From NCBI GenBank assembly GCA_963580455.1, contig OY756964.1:9610001-9674000 (forward strand): a stretch of 64,000 nucleotides of DNA. Direction: 5' to 3'. This stretch comes from Euonymus europaeus (taxonomy: Eukaryota; Streptophyta; Magnoliopsida; Celastrales; Celastraceae). The notes beneath the pieces are model-generated. The model ran no database searches. It saw nothing but the letters and a program-made list of their open reading frames with translations, and was not told the origin of the DNA. Each line of letters opens with the position of its first letter. Position 1 is the stretch's first letter. This document shows, piece by piece, positions 11,401 to 21,984 of this stretch. A program made the position numbers and the translations under genes.

Positions 11401-12868
11401 TTCTATAGCAAATGGGCCATAGCTCTTTGCAAAATAGCTCTTAATATTAATCAGATGAGTTGGACAATAGCTAATTCATTGAAAGAGAAACTGGCCTCGA
11501 GCTTTTTCAAAGAAAAGCTAAAGGGCAAAAACTAATCAGCTTGTTCCTTTTTAGCAACTCTTTTGGACATTATAAAAAACAGATTGACTAATAGCATTTT
11601 TCTGCTGGTCTGATGATAATTATATGTAAATGCAGACTTTCTTGTTCACGTACTTGACACCGTCTGTTCTAGGAAGGGACCCCCCTTATCTCCTCTTTGA
11701 CACTAAATGATTATTCTTTCACCTTGCTTAAGAAAGTAGAATTGGAATTCAGCACCTCAGACAAACATTCCATGGCAACACCAATACAGAAATAATTAAT
11801 TGCACGTCAAGCAACCGAAAATTACTTTAAAAAAATGGCACCAACATCTACGTCATAATCTGGTCACATGATAAAACATAGCATAGTTATACCTTTTGTT
11901 GACTTTGGGCAAGTGATCCTTCCACCTGGACTGACGCAGAGATGGGTACCACCGATCCATGAACAGGAACATGGAAAGATGCATAATTCCCAGCAGCAGC
12001 AGCTACTTCGACTGGTGCTTTCATCTCAGGTGTAGTTGTGAAGTAATCTGAGGCCATTATCTTCCATAATTTCTCCCTCAAGCCCGAATCTATCAGACCA
12101 AAGAAAAATATTGTCAAAAACACAAATCCAAAACCATAAAAGAAAGAAGAAAAAAAAACCAAATTTGTATCAAAATTAATTACATGTGTTGTTAGCATTG
12201 GGTTCAATCGGGCTGTCAGAATTTGCTAGCCAAAGCTTGGCGTGTTGAATACACCGCTGCAAGGCGTTCTTGTGGGAGAGACTCGAGTCCACCGGCCGAG
12301 AAATCATCAAGCTACCAACCAGGGAAATCAAGTCCAAATCCCTTTCCCCGAGCAGATCCGTGGCGTCATCTGTAACATAGTCATAAGTCAAGCAACACCC
12401 TCTCTCGTGTGTCCTAGTCAACATCGTAGACGTGAAATCACTCTGCGACTTCACATCAAACAAAGAACCAAAGTAGAGTAGATGCAGGAGATCCTCCACC
12501 ACAGCATCACCGTCATGACTCTTCTCTCGCTCCTGATTTCCAGATGATTCCCGATTCTCATTGACTACAACATCATTATTGGAGGTGTCCGGGTGGTGGC
12601 TGCGACGGTTGATGGCGAGGCTTATCTCCTCCTGGACAGCCGTGGAGAGTGGAATCCGAAGCTTCTCGAGTTCGTCGATGAGGGCGGAAACAGCGGGCTT
12701 GGAGCGGAGGACTTCCTGCTGTTCGGAGTTGAGGCGCTTGCCTTGGGCGACGGAGTCTTCCATCTGGATGATGCGGCTGTATTTCTTCCGGAGGGCGCGA
12801 AGGCGCTTGTTGACAAAGCTGAGGACGGGTCCGTCAGTAATGTCAGGGGCTGCAGTGCACGACGCCAT
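8480..12868 (-). CDS. Caprin-like glycine-rich (RGG) RNA-binding protein, four exons
   Basis: The only recognisable host gene. Exons read on the minus strand: 12868-12184, 12089-11893, 9154-9080, 8872-8480; all introns are GT-AG and the phases agree, giving about 449 residues. The N-terminal half (LSFVNKRLRALRKKYSRI, SKPAVSALIDELEKL, LLYFGSLFDVKSQSDF, THERGCCLTYDYVTDDAT) is highly conserved in a plant family annotated as glycine-rich proteins and resembles the helical homology region of animal caprins. Exon 2 has the IMASDYFTTTPEMKAP block. The last exon encodes an RGG/Asn/Tyr-rich tail (QNQRGGRGGGMGG) ending in DVGVAS, expected to bind RNA. A role in cytoplasmic mRNP or translation control is inferred from family similarity. 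Intron 2 is 2.7 kb. No lesion was seen, so it looks functional. Confidence 0.88.
8937..9059. mobile_element. Tourist-like MITE (123 bp) in intron 3 of the caprin-like gene
   Basis: Terminal inverted repeats GGGCTTGCTTGGAT (8937-8950) and the complement of GGGCTTGCTTTGAT at the right end, flanked by TTA at 8934-8936 and 9060-9062. A 20-base A run is internal. The size and TTA duplication fit a non-autonomous PIF/Harbinger element. It lies wholly in the intron and leaves both splice sites intact. Confidence 0.82.
9790..10335. repeat. Diverged tandem duplication (about 270 bp) inside intron 2
   Basis: Two copies in tandem: shared blocks include catcagaagtttcaa (about 9806 and 10078), tttgcatgcca (about 9890 and 10160) and the cccaccatcaa / cccatcatcaa ends (about 10030 and 10292). 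The offset is about 265-272 bp. Divergence is substantial, so the duplication is old. Confidence 0.7.
10640..10750 (+). pseudogene. Possible short LINE reverse-transcriptase relic
   Basis: One plus-strand frame gives a segment like GLGVKSLRFFKK followed by LTKRFWWFSIK. This resembles the part of plant LINE ORF2 between the reverse transcriptase and the zinc-binding domain (consensus GGLGxKSLxxFNxALLxKWxWRF). Only about 35 residues match and no other LINE landmark is nearby, so this is tentative. Confidence 0.35.
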
Positions 12869-13023
12869 AGCGAAGAGCTAGGGAATGATAATTGATTGGA
12901 AAATATAAACCGAGCGGCGGTGGCTGAGGTGAGGGTTTGGTAGTGGGAGACGAAGAGGCTAACGAGTAGGGAGAGTCTACGTTAGAAGAAAAAAATCGAG
13001 TGACCGTGGACTCTTATATGTGA
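12869..13023 (-). promoter_or_regulatory. Presumed 5' UTR and proximal promoter of the caprin-like gene
   Basis: The roughly 150 bp between the start codon and the neighbouring MITE is all that separates the gene from foreign sequence, so the core promoter must lie here or inside the MITE. I see no clear TATA box at a convincing distance. Confidence 0.4.
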
Positions 13024-13026
13024 TTA

Positions 13027-13364
13027 GGCCAACTGCAATGGTGAAAGCATTCGGATTATTGGAAATTTTGGACTATGCCGGAGAAGTGATATGGAAAATT
13101 ATATTGAAAGATGTATATAATGGTAGAAAAAAGTGAAAAATTGTATAAAAGTATAGGAGAAATGTTGAAACTTGATATTTGGAGCGTTGGTTAATGAAAA
13201 GTGAAAAAAATTGTATTGAAATATGTGTTTTGTTGATATAATTGTATCGAGAGATGTGTTTTGCTGATGTGGATAAGTAAATGAGACCCATTTATGTGTA
13301 ATAGAGGTGGGACCCAATTACAGAATTTGAAGTGCTTGATAATCATGTAGCATTGGAGATGGTC
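13027..13364. mobile_element. Tourist-like MITE (338 bp) upstream of the caprin-like gene
   Basis: Left end GGCCAACTGCAATGG; the right end read in reverse is GACCATCTCCAATGC. TTA flanks both ends (13024-13026, 13365-13367). The interior is AT-rich and non-coding. The right terminus resembles the full-length Harbinger at 1689 (GAGCATCTCCAACA), so the two may share a transposase group (inferred). Short open frames inside are meaningless. Confidence 0.75.
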
Positions 13365-13367
13365 TTA

Positions 13368-14294
13368 GTTCGAAGGATATTTGGAATTTGTACTAAGTTG
13401 GATTAGTATTTGAAATTTAACATTTTAGGTAGGGTAATATTGATATCATATAGGTTGTTTTAAATATTTAATTATTTGTAATTGTTTAATTTATTTTTTG
13501 CTGGTATAAGCTATTTTAAATGTTGTGATAAATTACATATAAGAATGAGAGACTATTAAATGCTTCATTGGATAATTTTTTAATTTTCAAAAAAGTACGT
13601 GGATAGTTTAGTCTTTTTCAATCAAAATGTTTTATTAATGCTTCAAAATTTAGCATTTCAAAAGAGTATCCAAATTCTGTCAAAATGTCATTCGAAATTG
13701 TCGTTTGGATATGACTAGCATCTTGAGTAAATGTTACCTGAAATGCTTATCCAAACGGGGCCCTAAAATTATGCTTTTATGAATGTTTGCATTGGGTTGA
13801 ACTAGGTTTTGTCTATTCAAGGAATGTATTTTTTCCACAGTTTTTAGAATTGTATCGTGAATCAAATCGTGTCGATTGAAGGTTCAGGATTTTTGAGATT
13901 TAATCGGTATGATGAAACTTGTACCTTAAGTTTCATATTAAAAGATAAATATGTATTTGTATATGTAACATATAATCTAATACATAACTATAACATGGGT
14001 GGAATTGAGGCTATTTCCTTTCGAGTTTTTCCGCTTTTGCGTACTTGTGCGATGTTGCTGCACTTTGTCTTCTTTGGACAACGTCATCCTAGCATGGTAC
14101 CTACTGCATAGAATGGCGTCATACTTCAACCATGTGAGTTCTCCATCCTCGCATGAATGTTTCATTTCTGCATCGACTCAAAACACAGTTCCACACCCCT
14201 ACTAATTGGTCTCATACATCTTCTTCCATGTTCTCTGTCATACAATTGTCATTGCTCATGCTCTGGTTTGACATTATTCTCGTCGGTCTCTCTA
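13368..14294. other. Unassigned stretch between MITE and Tat remnant
   Basis: AT-rich, with no convincing gene. A sequence resembling one hAT-type MITE end (ttatccaaacggggccc, about 13748-13764) has no partner that I could find. Confidence 0.4.
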
Positions 14295-14843
14295 TAGCAT
14301 TCGACAATGAAATCAACCAAGGCTTGTGCCTTGATGGCCTGCCTAGGTTGAAACTTGATGTCAAACTCTCCTAGCGCAATAGCCTACTTCACCAACCGCC
14401 CTAACATGTTTGGCTTCTTAAGTACATTCTTGAATGGCTGGTCAATTAGGAAAATGATCGTATGGTCTTGGGCGTATGACCTCAACTTCCGTGTTGTACC
14501 TATTAGTGAAAGGGTCAGTTTCTCAGCCTGGGTGTATCTAGTCTCTACATCTATCATTACCTTGCTAATATAATAGACAGGCTTTTGAACCTTGTCTTCC
14601 TCTTTGACTAGCACCGCGCTGACTGCATGTTGTGATATTGCTAGATAGAGATACAATATTTTTTCCTCCTTTGTACAGATCAAGAGTGGAGGTTGTTAAG
14701 ATAGTTCTCAAGATTTTCAAAAGCCTTTTGACATTCATTCGTCCATTTAAACTCCTTCGCCTTCTTCAATGCCTAAAAGAATGGTCTGCACTTATTACCC
14801 AACCGTGCTAGAAATCTTCCTAATGACGCAGCACGACCAGTAA
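14295..14843 (-). pseudogene. Tat-type Ty3/gypsy pol remnant: end of RT and RNase H
   Basis: The minus strand encodes the end of the reverse transcriptase (GRAASLGRFLARLGNKC), a hinge (KEFKWTNECQKAFENL), then RNase H (LYLYLAISQHAVSAVLV, YYISKVMIDVETRY) and, after an in-frame TAG where relatives have Trp, LGEFDIKFQPRQAIKAQ. The KxxLGEFDI.. wording is typical of Tat/Retand-type gypsy elements. It is the direct continuation of the fragment at 18036-19078; the two were separated by insertion of an LTR. Several stops make it non-functional. Confidence 0.8.
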
Positions 14844-14965
14844 TGTGACGACCCGGCCCAGCTCGACAGCCTATCTGGCCCGCCCGGCACCGCGGCCTCA
14901 CATTCAGGCTCCATGGGCCCCAACCCCAACCCCTCTGGCGCTCGCAAGCCACCCGGGTCGTCACA
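14844..14965. repeat. 13-bp inverted repeat bounding a GC-rich 122-bp segment
   Basis: TGTGACGACCCGG at 14844-14856 is exactly inverted as CCGGGTCGTCACA at 14953-14965. The enclosed DNA is far richer in G+C than its surroundings. No target duplication flanks the pair, so a separate transposon is not established. It may be an inverted duplication of the LTR end. Confidence 0.7.
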
Positions 14966-15178
14966 GAAAAACTACCTTTTTATAAGTTTTCCTACCCCAG
15001 CAGAGGCCCAATGGCATGGCTGGCGGCTAGGTACTTCCCAAGCCCATGGACCAGGCAGCCCAACCCATCACCCCCTCGCAAGGCAGGTAGGTTGTTAGAG
15101 ACAGGAATCGACCTCCTGACCTCCCTTTAACACACCGGTCCATGACCTGATATGCTACCAACTAAGCCATGGCTTAAA
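14966..15178 (-). mobile_element. tRNA-derived SINE-like segment
   Basis: The minus strand has an RNA polymerase III box A (TGGCTTAGTTGGTAGC, 15169-15154) and a near-consensus box B (GGTCGATTCC, 15113-15104) about 45 bp downstream, followed by a non-tRNA body. This is the layout of plant tRNA-derived SINEs. The stem pairing needed for a real tRNA was not seen, and no tail or target duplication was identified, so the outer limits are approximate. Confidence 0.45.
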
Positions 15179-15239
15179 AAGAAAATACCAAGTAATTAGT
15201 GAAAAATTTTGATTAGGGATAAATTACTCATTAGAAAGA

Positions 15240-15315
15240 TATAATTTAATAATAAAAATAATAATAATAAATAAATAAATCATATACATATATAATATTA
15301 TTTATATATATATAG
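15240..15315. repeat. AT-rich simple repeats (taa / ta)
   Basis: A run of aataataataataaataaataaat-type repeats passes into a tatata tract. It is low complexity and lies within the LTR remnant. Confidence 0.7.
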
Positions 15316-16409
15316 GGTGGCCATGTTTTGGGCCACCAAAAGTGGCCACATAAAAAGGCCATTTGGCAATGTGTTGTTGAAAGAAAAGAAAAAAAAATGT
15401 AAAGCGTGAAACAAAAAGAAGAAGAAAGAAACAGGGAAGGTAGCCGAGAGAAAGAAAGAAACCGAGAGAATAGGGAAGAAGAAAAGAAAAAAAAAAGAGA
15501 GGGAAAATTGTGATTTTGGGAAGATAAAGCTTTGGTTTAGGAGGATTTGTGGTGGCCAATCAGTTCTAAGCAAGTGTTCACAAGAAATTTTGGAATTGAG
15601 GTAAGTTTTTGTTTGATTGAGAAATTAGGTTTTGGTGGAAATATTTATGGAATATTGAAGAGATGAAATTTATGATTAAGTATGCTTGTTTAGGACTTGA
15701 TTACACTTATATGTGTGGGTTTCATTGTTGATTTGGGGAATCTCAAGCATGGAAGCCAAGATTAAAGGTTTGGAAATTCTAGAGAGAGAAATGTAAGGGT
15801 TGGTTGATGGTTTGAATTATTAGTATTTTTAAGTGCTAAAATTTAAGTTGGATATGTTCAATAAAGTTTAAATATGATGTCAATTACTAGGTTCTTTGGT
15901 AGATTGAAGTTGTGAACTCGGTTGGGCGTACTTAGGGATTGAAAATCCTTGTATTGGAAAAAAGGTAATATTTCTTTAATTTTTCTTGAGAAATTAGTTA
16001 TTGGTACATGAATTTAAGTTATGAGAATTATGAAATAAGTTTGGGTTTTGCAGAATTGATAGGTTGAGGAAAAGTCGAAACCAAAAGGTTGAGTTATTGT
16101 TTTGTCTACTTTTGCTTGGATTCAAGGTAGTGGATTCTAGCCCAATCTTTCGATTATTTCTTGTTATCTAAAAAGCGTTATTTAATCTTCATTGTTATTT
16201 GTATTTGTGTTTTTCCTTATTTGCTCCATAAGGAAAAACGAACCTAGGATTATCTCGAATTTTCCTAAATATTAGTTTGCATTCCCGGTTGATTGCTTGG
16301 TCTTATATCAAGCATGTTTGGTTCTTATTCATGCATCATGGCTAGTTAAATATATAACTAGTATTTGTTTATTGCTATATTAAATTCATGGCATGACATT
16401 GTTGTATTA

Positions 16410-17254
16410 GACCACCCACACCAATCCCTTTATAATGACACTGCACTCTAATTTGGCGTTTTTTTTGTCTTTTATGAAAAGTTGATCCACATCAGTATCT
16501 GTAATTCACACTGCAAAGCCCGATTGTGCTACAGTGCGTCTGAACTTCCAGCGTTGCACTGTAGCACAACTGGGTTTTTTTATTATTAAAAAATTGTTGC
16601 TTTTTCCAGCAACCTCACTCTCTCATCATCGTCTTCTTGATCTCTCTCTTCTCTTGGTACTCCATGCAGACCACAACAAACCCAAGACCCGTACACCCTC
16701 CTCAAAGAAAACCCAATCGATATATGCTCATCAATTTGGGTCAAATCCTTCGCTTCCCCACCAGCAACCACCTTCCCCAACCTTACTGGCTTCTTTTCGA
16801 AACTTGGCCTTTGGGTGCTTCGCTGGTTTGTTACCTTTCCTCCCCTGCCTACAAGGAAAGCACGACACCTCTGTGTGGATTATTGTGGCATTTTTTATAA
16901 TTTTAACTAGCATTTGACCATTTGACCCCTGGTTCAATACTTCAATGCATTGTCATCATTGAATTATTTATATAAATTATTTATGTATTAATATATAGAT
17001 TATATATCATTTGACCCCCTATATTATTTATTGTTAATTATTAATTATTAATTATTTGATCATTAATAGTAGTAAAATAGATTGGTTTAATTGAATAAAA
17101 AATGATTGTAAAAAATGAATATTTAAATGATTTAGAGTATTCGTTTAAAGTAACTGATGTGTGCTATTACTGTTTCAAAAACTGTAAATTGGTGAAAATG
17201 TGTATTTTTGCTGGAATTTAGAGAATCTGTTAAGAGTAACTGCTGTGGATGACC
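16410..17254. mobile_element. Tourist-like non-autonomous element (845 bp) nested in the LTR remnant
   Basis: Left end GACCACCCACACCAATCC; the right end in reverse is GGTCATCCACAGCAGTTAC. Both are flanked by TTA (16407-16409, 17255-17257). LTR-like sequence resumes directly after the right TTA (gagccacatgga). It encodes no transposase. A 14-bp perfect hairpin (16524-16537 with 16556-16569) sits near the left end, and a CT-rich gene-leader-like stretch follows at 16610-16650. Confidence 0.75.
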
Positions 17255-18035
17255 TTAGAGCCACATGGAAGTGCGAATATGGATTCGTGACTTCCTTAGG
17301 TTGTGTGAACGTCATACGGGAGGAGGGTTGTGGAAACTCGGCTAGGTTGCAACCGAATGACTCCTATATGAGGCAACATACTGAGATTCCGAGGAATCGG
17401 TTCAGAGAACTCGAGTCAGTATGGACAAGACTGGTGTCTTGTAATTGGTCATGGTTTCCTTATTGAGTCGTATGGTGGCAGTGTTCACCGATATCGATGT
17501 GTGGGGATGGATGCCGATGCGTCGTCCCATTGGGACTCACGGTAGGAAACGAGACCACGGTTTGATGAGTATTTGTTATGGTGATTCATAGTCTTGGCAT
17601 GTTGCTGCATTGACTTAATCTTTTTATTTAGCTATTATATTTTGTTATCCTCTTTACCCCTACTGAGCCATTGCTCACCCTTTTCTTTATTTCCTTTCCA
17701 CACAGGCGAGACTAGTACGGATACCGGCACTGCGGATCTGTAGGAGGTGGGATGACATGGTGTCACCTGGAGACACTAGGATGGGTTAGAATAAAGAATT
17801 AATTTTCTTTATTATGTTTGATATTTTATGCACGAATTGAGGATTGTGTATGTTGACTACGTTTATGAACACCTTGACGGTGTGTGGATGGTACGGATAG
17901 GAGGGTGCCTTGTGATAAGACTCTTGTACCTGGGTGTGAATCTTATTGTTATATTGCATGTTGATACATGTATGATGATTGTGATTTATTATGTATTGCG
18001 GATGCATGCTGTAGATGGCCTGAGGCCTGCCTAGG

Positions 18036-19078
18036 ATTGTGAGCTTATGGACTTCCTTGGCATTTTTAGGTAGTTCCATATGAAGGATTGCCTCCACCTT
18101 CTCGGGATTCATCTCAATCGCTCTACTGGTGACTAGGAAGCCAAAAAACTTCTTGGATGCCACTCCGAAGGCACATTTTTCAGGATTCAGTTTCATCCCA
18201 AACTTTTCTAGGGTATCAAAGACTCTTTTCAGGTTGGTAGGGTGGTCCTCCGCCCTTCTGCTCTTTACAACCATATTGTCTACATGGGCCTCCACAGGCT
18301 TCCCAATTTGGTCTTTCAAGATATGGTTTACCAACCTCTGATATGTGGCACTAACATTTTTTAATCCAAGGTATTACCTTGTAGCAGTATATGCCTTCCG
18401 GGGTGATGAACGAGGTACCTTGTTGGTCTTGGGGATACATTTTTATTTGATGGTACTCCGAGTATGCATCCAAGAAACTAAGGAGTTGATGTCCTGAGTT
18501 CTATCTACCAGCTGGTCAATCTTCGGTAATGGGGTAGCTGTCCTTTGGACATGCTTTGTTCAAGTCAGTGAAGTTTGCACACATCCTTCATTTCCCGTTC
18601 ACCTTCCTTACCATGACCACATTAGCAAGCCACTCGGGATAGTAGAGCTTCATTGTAAAATCAGCCTCAATAAGCTTCCTCACTTCCTCCTTAATCGCTT
18701 CTTGCTGATCAGCTGCAAAATTTCTTCTTTTTTGCTTAACAGAAACAATGCTCAGGTGTTGTGTTATCACATCTAGACTTATACCCAACATCTCGTCTGC
18801 ACTCCATTCAAAGGTGACAATACTCCTTAAGGGTAACTAGGTTACCACTTTGGCCATCTGCTCACCAAGTTGGGAACTGATGCAAAACTTCTTCTCGGAT
18901 CCAGGAAAGATCTCAATTGGTTTTAGTGCCTTAACTATAGTAGGTTTGATCACTTGTTCCTCTTCTCTAACATCCAGGCTACCCACAGAGATCTTTTCCT
19001 TCCTTCTTTCCTTGAGCTCAGTGAAATACGTTCTCTGAGCAGGTTTCTAGTTCCTCTTCACCTCGCCAACTCCCTTAC
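18036..19078 (-). pseudogene. Tat-type Ty3/gypsy pol remnant: protease-RT linker and RT
   Basis: The minus strand from about 19078 down shows the pre-RT linker (FPGSEKKFCISSQLGEQMAK, then EMLGISLDVITQHLSI), the RT N-terminus (VRKLIEADFTMKLYYPEWLA, NVVMVRKVNGK), a broken fingers/palm region (NFTDLNKACPKDSYP, LLSFLDAYSEYHQI) and the VDNMVVKS version of the catalytic motif. The usual Asp-Asp pair is therefore changed to Asp-Asn. It ends at EVHKLT, exactly where the fragment at 14843 would continue. Frameshifts lie around 18340-18590. The organisation is a Tat-like gypsy pol. Confidence 0.82.
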
Positions 19079-19951
19079 ATGTGGGGAACTTCATTTTCAA
19101 ACAATAAGCTGACACCGCATATAGATAATGTTCGAATTATATCTGTAGAGATCCCCTATAAGCAAACAAACCCTACAATGTACAAATATAATTTCAAGAT
19201 TTATGATGCATTGTCCGTGTGGTATTGCAAACCCAAGTGCACCTTGCATGAAGGTTGGGAAATGTATCAAACATTTTCCAAAAAAAATATTCCAAAATTG
19301 TTATCAGTTATGATGGCTTCACTATTTATAAGTGACGCACTGGCTCGACAATCTTGATGAAGGGTGGTGTAGAACTTGATAATCTGTTTGTGGTGCTGTA
19401 TAATAGGAAACTGCTTCTTATGTTCGAAGCACATGTGAACACGGAATGGTGCAATTGTTTAAAATAAATTAAATCTCTCTTCAAATACATAAAAAAAGCC
19501 CTGATCGAACAAGAACTTTATTGAAGCAGAAAATTGAACCACGAACTACTAGGACAATAGAGGAGTGCAACGTAGTTGATGAAATTAACATTTATATAGA
19601 TTGTAGATATGTTGCTCCATTTGATGCAATATGGAGAATTTATGAATTTCATATTCATTACAAATTCGCAACCATCGAGGGCTTAACAACACATATGTCA
19701 TTTATGAATAATGTGCTATTTAGAGGAGATCAAGATATAGATGTTGTATTGCAGCAAATGAGTTTAGAAAAAATAATGCTCAATGAATGGATGTTCACAA
19801 ACAATACCTACAGTGATGCATGTGCACTTAGGTATGTCGACTTTCATACATTTTGGATATGAGACAATGGGAAAAATGACTGGTTTCATAGAAAAGTAAA
19901 ACAATCCATCAAACGGATTCATCTGTGCATCAATCTACATGAGATGTTTAC

Positions 19952-21984
19952 TGTAATGGTCCGTCCCAAAAATCACGCTCTGAGTTGGAAGCACTACCGA
20001 TGACTTCTATACTCATACTAAGGAAAATCTCATGTGTCATCCTAACCACAAATTCTATCGAAAATCCGGCAAAACCTATATATCAAAGAGTGACGTTGAG
20101 ACAATATTCACATCAAACAATCAATTAAATCACAATTCCACAGCTTAACAAGGCTTCTAGCTATCTACCACAATCACACTCTAAGTAGAGCTTCAGACCT
20201 CCTATCCATATGCAATTAATATGAATAAATCAGTCATCAACATAAAATCATACTCGACATATTTTTTTCATAACATCCGGGCATATAGTCCCATCATCAG
20301 GTATGGGATTCCTAGTCACACGGCATACGCTGCCTACTATCCATCATCCAAACCATGCAGATACATATCAATATAACCCATCATACAATCCCAAGTACAA
20401 AATATACTAATATAAAAGAAACAATAATAGTCAACCCTTTAACATAAGGACCTAAGCTCCAAATGTGTTTCTATGTCACGAGTTTAGTCATCAGTACCAA
20501 TCTCACTTAAAGAATACAATGAAAGGTAATGGATGAGAAGACTCAGTAGGGATAAAAAAGAATAATTAACATTGTAAAGGCCAAAATGTGAAATAAGCAC
20601 CAGTGCAGCAATATGATATCTAAATGTACATAACAAGAAATATAATCCAATAGCGACACCACACAGTATCCTGGCACTAGTAAATAAATATCTAAAAAAT
20701 TGTCGAAAACCTTGAATCTTGCCCTAGACTCCCTGTAGGATGCACCAACACATGCGGAATCCCGACCATGGGTATAAGACATTCCCCATCATATGGAATT
20801 CTTGTTTAGCCTCTCGATTTCCAACACTTCACACAAGTAACCCTAGAGGAACTACGAGTCCATACTCGTAACCCACAATGCATCTATAATGCATGTCCAA
20901 CATGTTATGTATATATATATATAACGAACCTATATACATACATAACTATATAATGCATGTTCATGATTAAACTATATGCGGTAGGTGATTAGACATACAT
21001 CAAGGTATGTGATTCAATCAATAATCAACAAAGAGGCTCATCCTTCCTAAGGAAGAATTTAGGCAGGGACTCAAAGGGAAGACCAATGAAGAATACAAAC
21101 CGTTCTTTAAGTATATGAAGATCAAAAGATTGAAAAATGGCTTAAGATTCCTGACCTCGTTTCCAAGCAAAAGCTATCAAAATTCAAGTTCACAATTCTA
21201 GGGTTTTTGACTCGTTTCCCAAACCTATCAATTTCAACAAACCCAACTCATTTCATAATCTAAATATCCTCAATAACACATACCAATATAGATTAACATA
21301 AGAGAATCAAGAGTTCTTACCTTTCTTTCTCTAGAAATCACCAAACACTTGAATCGCAACCCAAATCCTACTTGAATCTCAAATCGATAATCAACCTAGT
21401 AAATACCAACATATATAAACTCAAATCAACTATTTAATCCCTCCAAAACATCTATTTAAAGTTTCAACAAAACTATCAAAAACCCTAGATTCTAGAAATC
21501 CATGGAACTTATCTCAAATCTTCAAACCTTTCTTGAATCCTTGTTGAATCTTTTTCCTAATCTTCAATCCAAGCTTGGATTTTCAAGAAATCACTCATTC
21601 TCTCTCTAATTTTCTCTCCTTCACACTCGATAATCGGGTTCCACAAAAGTGCCCTTGTTCAGTCTAATTTCGGGCTTTAAAGTGTGCAAAATTTTACCAG
21701 ATGCACTAGGCACATTTTGGGCAAGCTTAGGCGCCCTACCCCTAAGTAAGATTTTCAAAATAGCACTGCTCTGGGTGGAAATAGAGGCACGCCTAGGATC
21801 TCTCCTAGGCGCCCTCTCTAAAATTTAGTTATTTTTTTTTCAGCTTTTCAAAGTATCGATTCTAGGCACCTTCTGGGCGCAAATTGTACGCACCTAGGAG
21901 CGCCCAACACTCCTAAAACTTTCAAAAACTATAGTTTTCATCCTCCAAATATCCTACATGTTAATATTTGGTTCCAGTGTTACA
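19952..21984 (-). mobile_element. Tekay-like solo LTR (2033 bp) inside the Helitron
   Basis: It starts TGTAATGGTCCG and ends CAGTGTTACA, flanked by a perfect 5-bp duplication TTTAC (19947-19951, 21985-21989). The Helitron protein match continues across it. Segments such as aaaatccggc and an aggcgccc-rich stretch (21690-21910) match the complete Tekay LTRs in the same orientation. No internal region remains, so it is a solo LTR left by LTR-LTR recombination. Confidence 0.88.

Larger units (their letters stand above)
9155..11892 (-). other. Long intron 2 of the caprin-like gene
   Basis: A 2.7-kb AT-rich intron with a GT donor at 11892-11891 and an AG acceptor at 9156-9155. It contains a diverged tandem duplication (about 9790-10335) and a possible LINE relic (about 10640-10750). 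No extra exon was recognised, but a small unconserved one cannot be excluded. Confidence 0.7.
14844..18035 (+). mobile_element. Tekay-like LTR remnant inserted in the Tat pol
   Basis: It splits a Tat pol between two adjacent codon blocks. Its left end TGTGACGACCCGG resembles the LTR start of the Tekay element (TGTGAAATCCCG read on -). The interior matches the Tekay LTRs in the opposite orientation: aaacagggaaggtagccgagag region, the agccacatgga segment after 17257, ctactgagcc near 17660, and gatggcctgaggcctgcctagg at the right end. The last part of the LTR and the right target duplication are missing (right junction attgtgagc), so the 3' end was deleted. It contains a SINE-like segment and a MITE. 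Confidence 0.6.

Noticed and set aside
12561..12895. Plus-strand ORFs of 100-106 codons
   Set aside because: Antisense shadows of exon 1 of the caprin-like gene.
13740..13770. hAT-type MITE end (atccaaacggggccct)
   Set aside because: Only one terminus; no inverted partner or 8-bp duplication was found.
15104..15169. Functional tRNA gene on the minus strand
   Set aside because: Pol III boxes are present, but box B lacks a base and acceptor/anticodon stem pairing is not evident; a SINE-like relic fits better.
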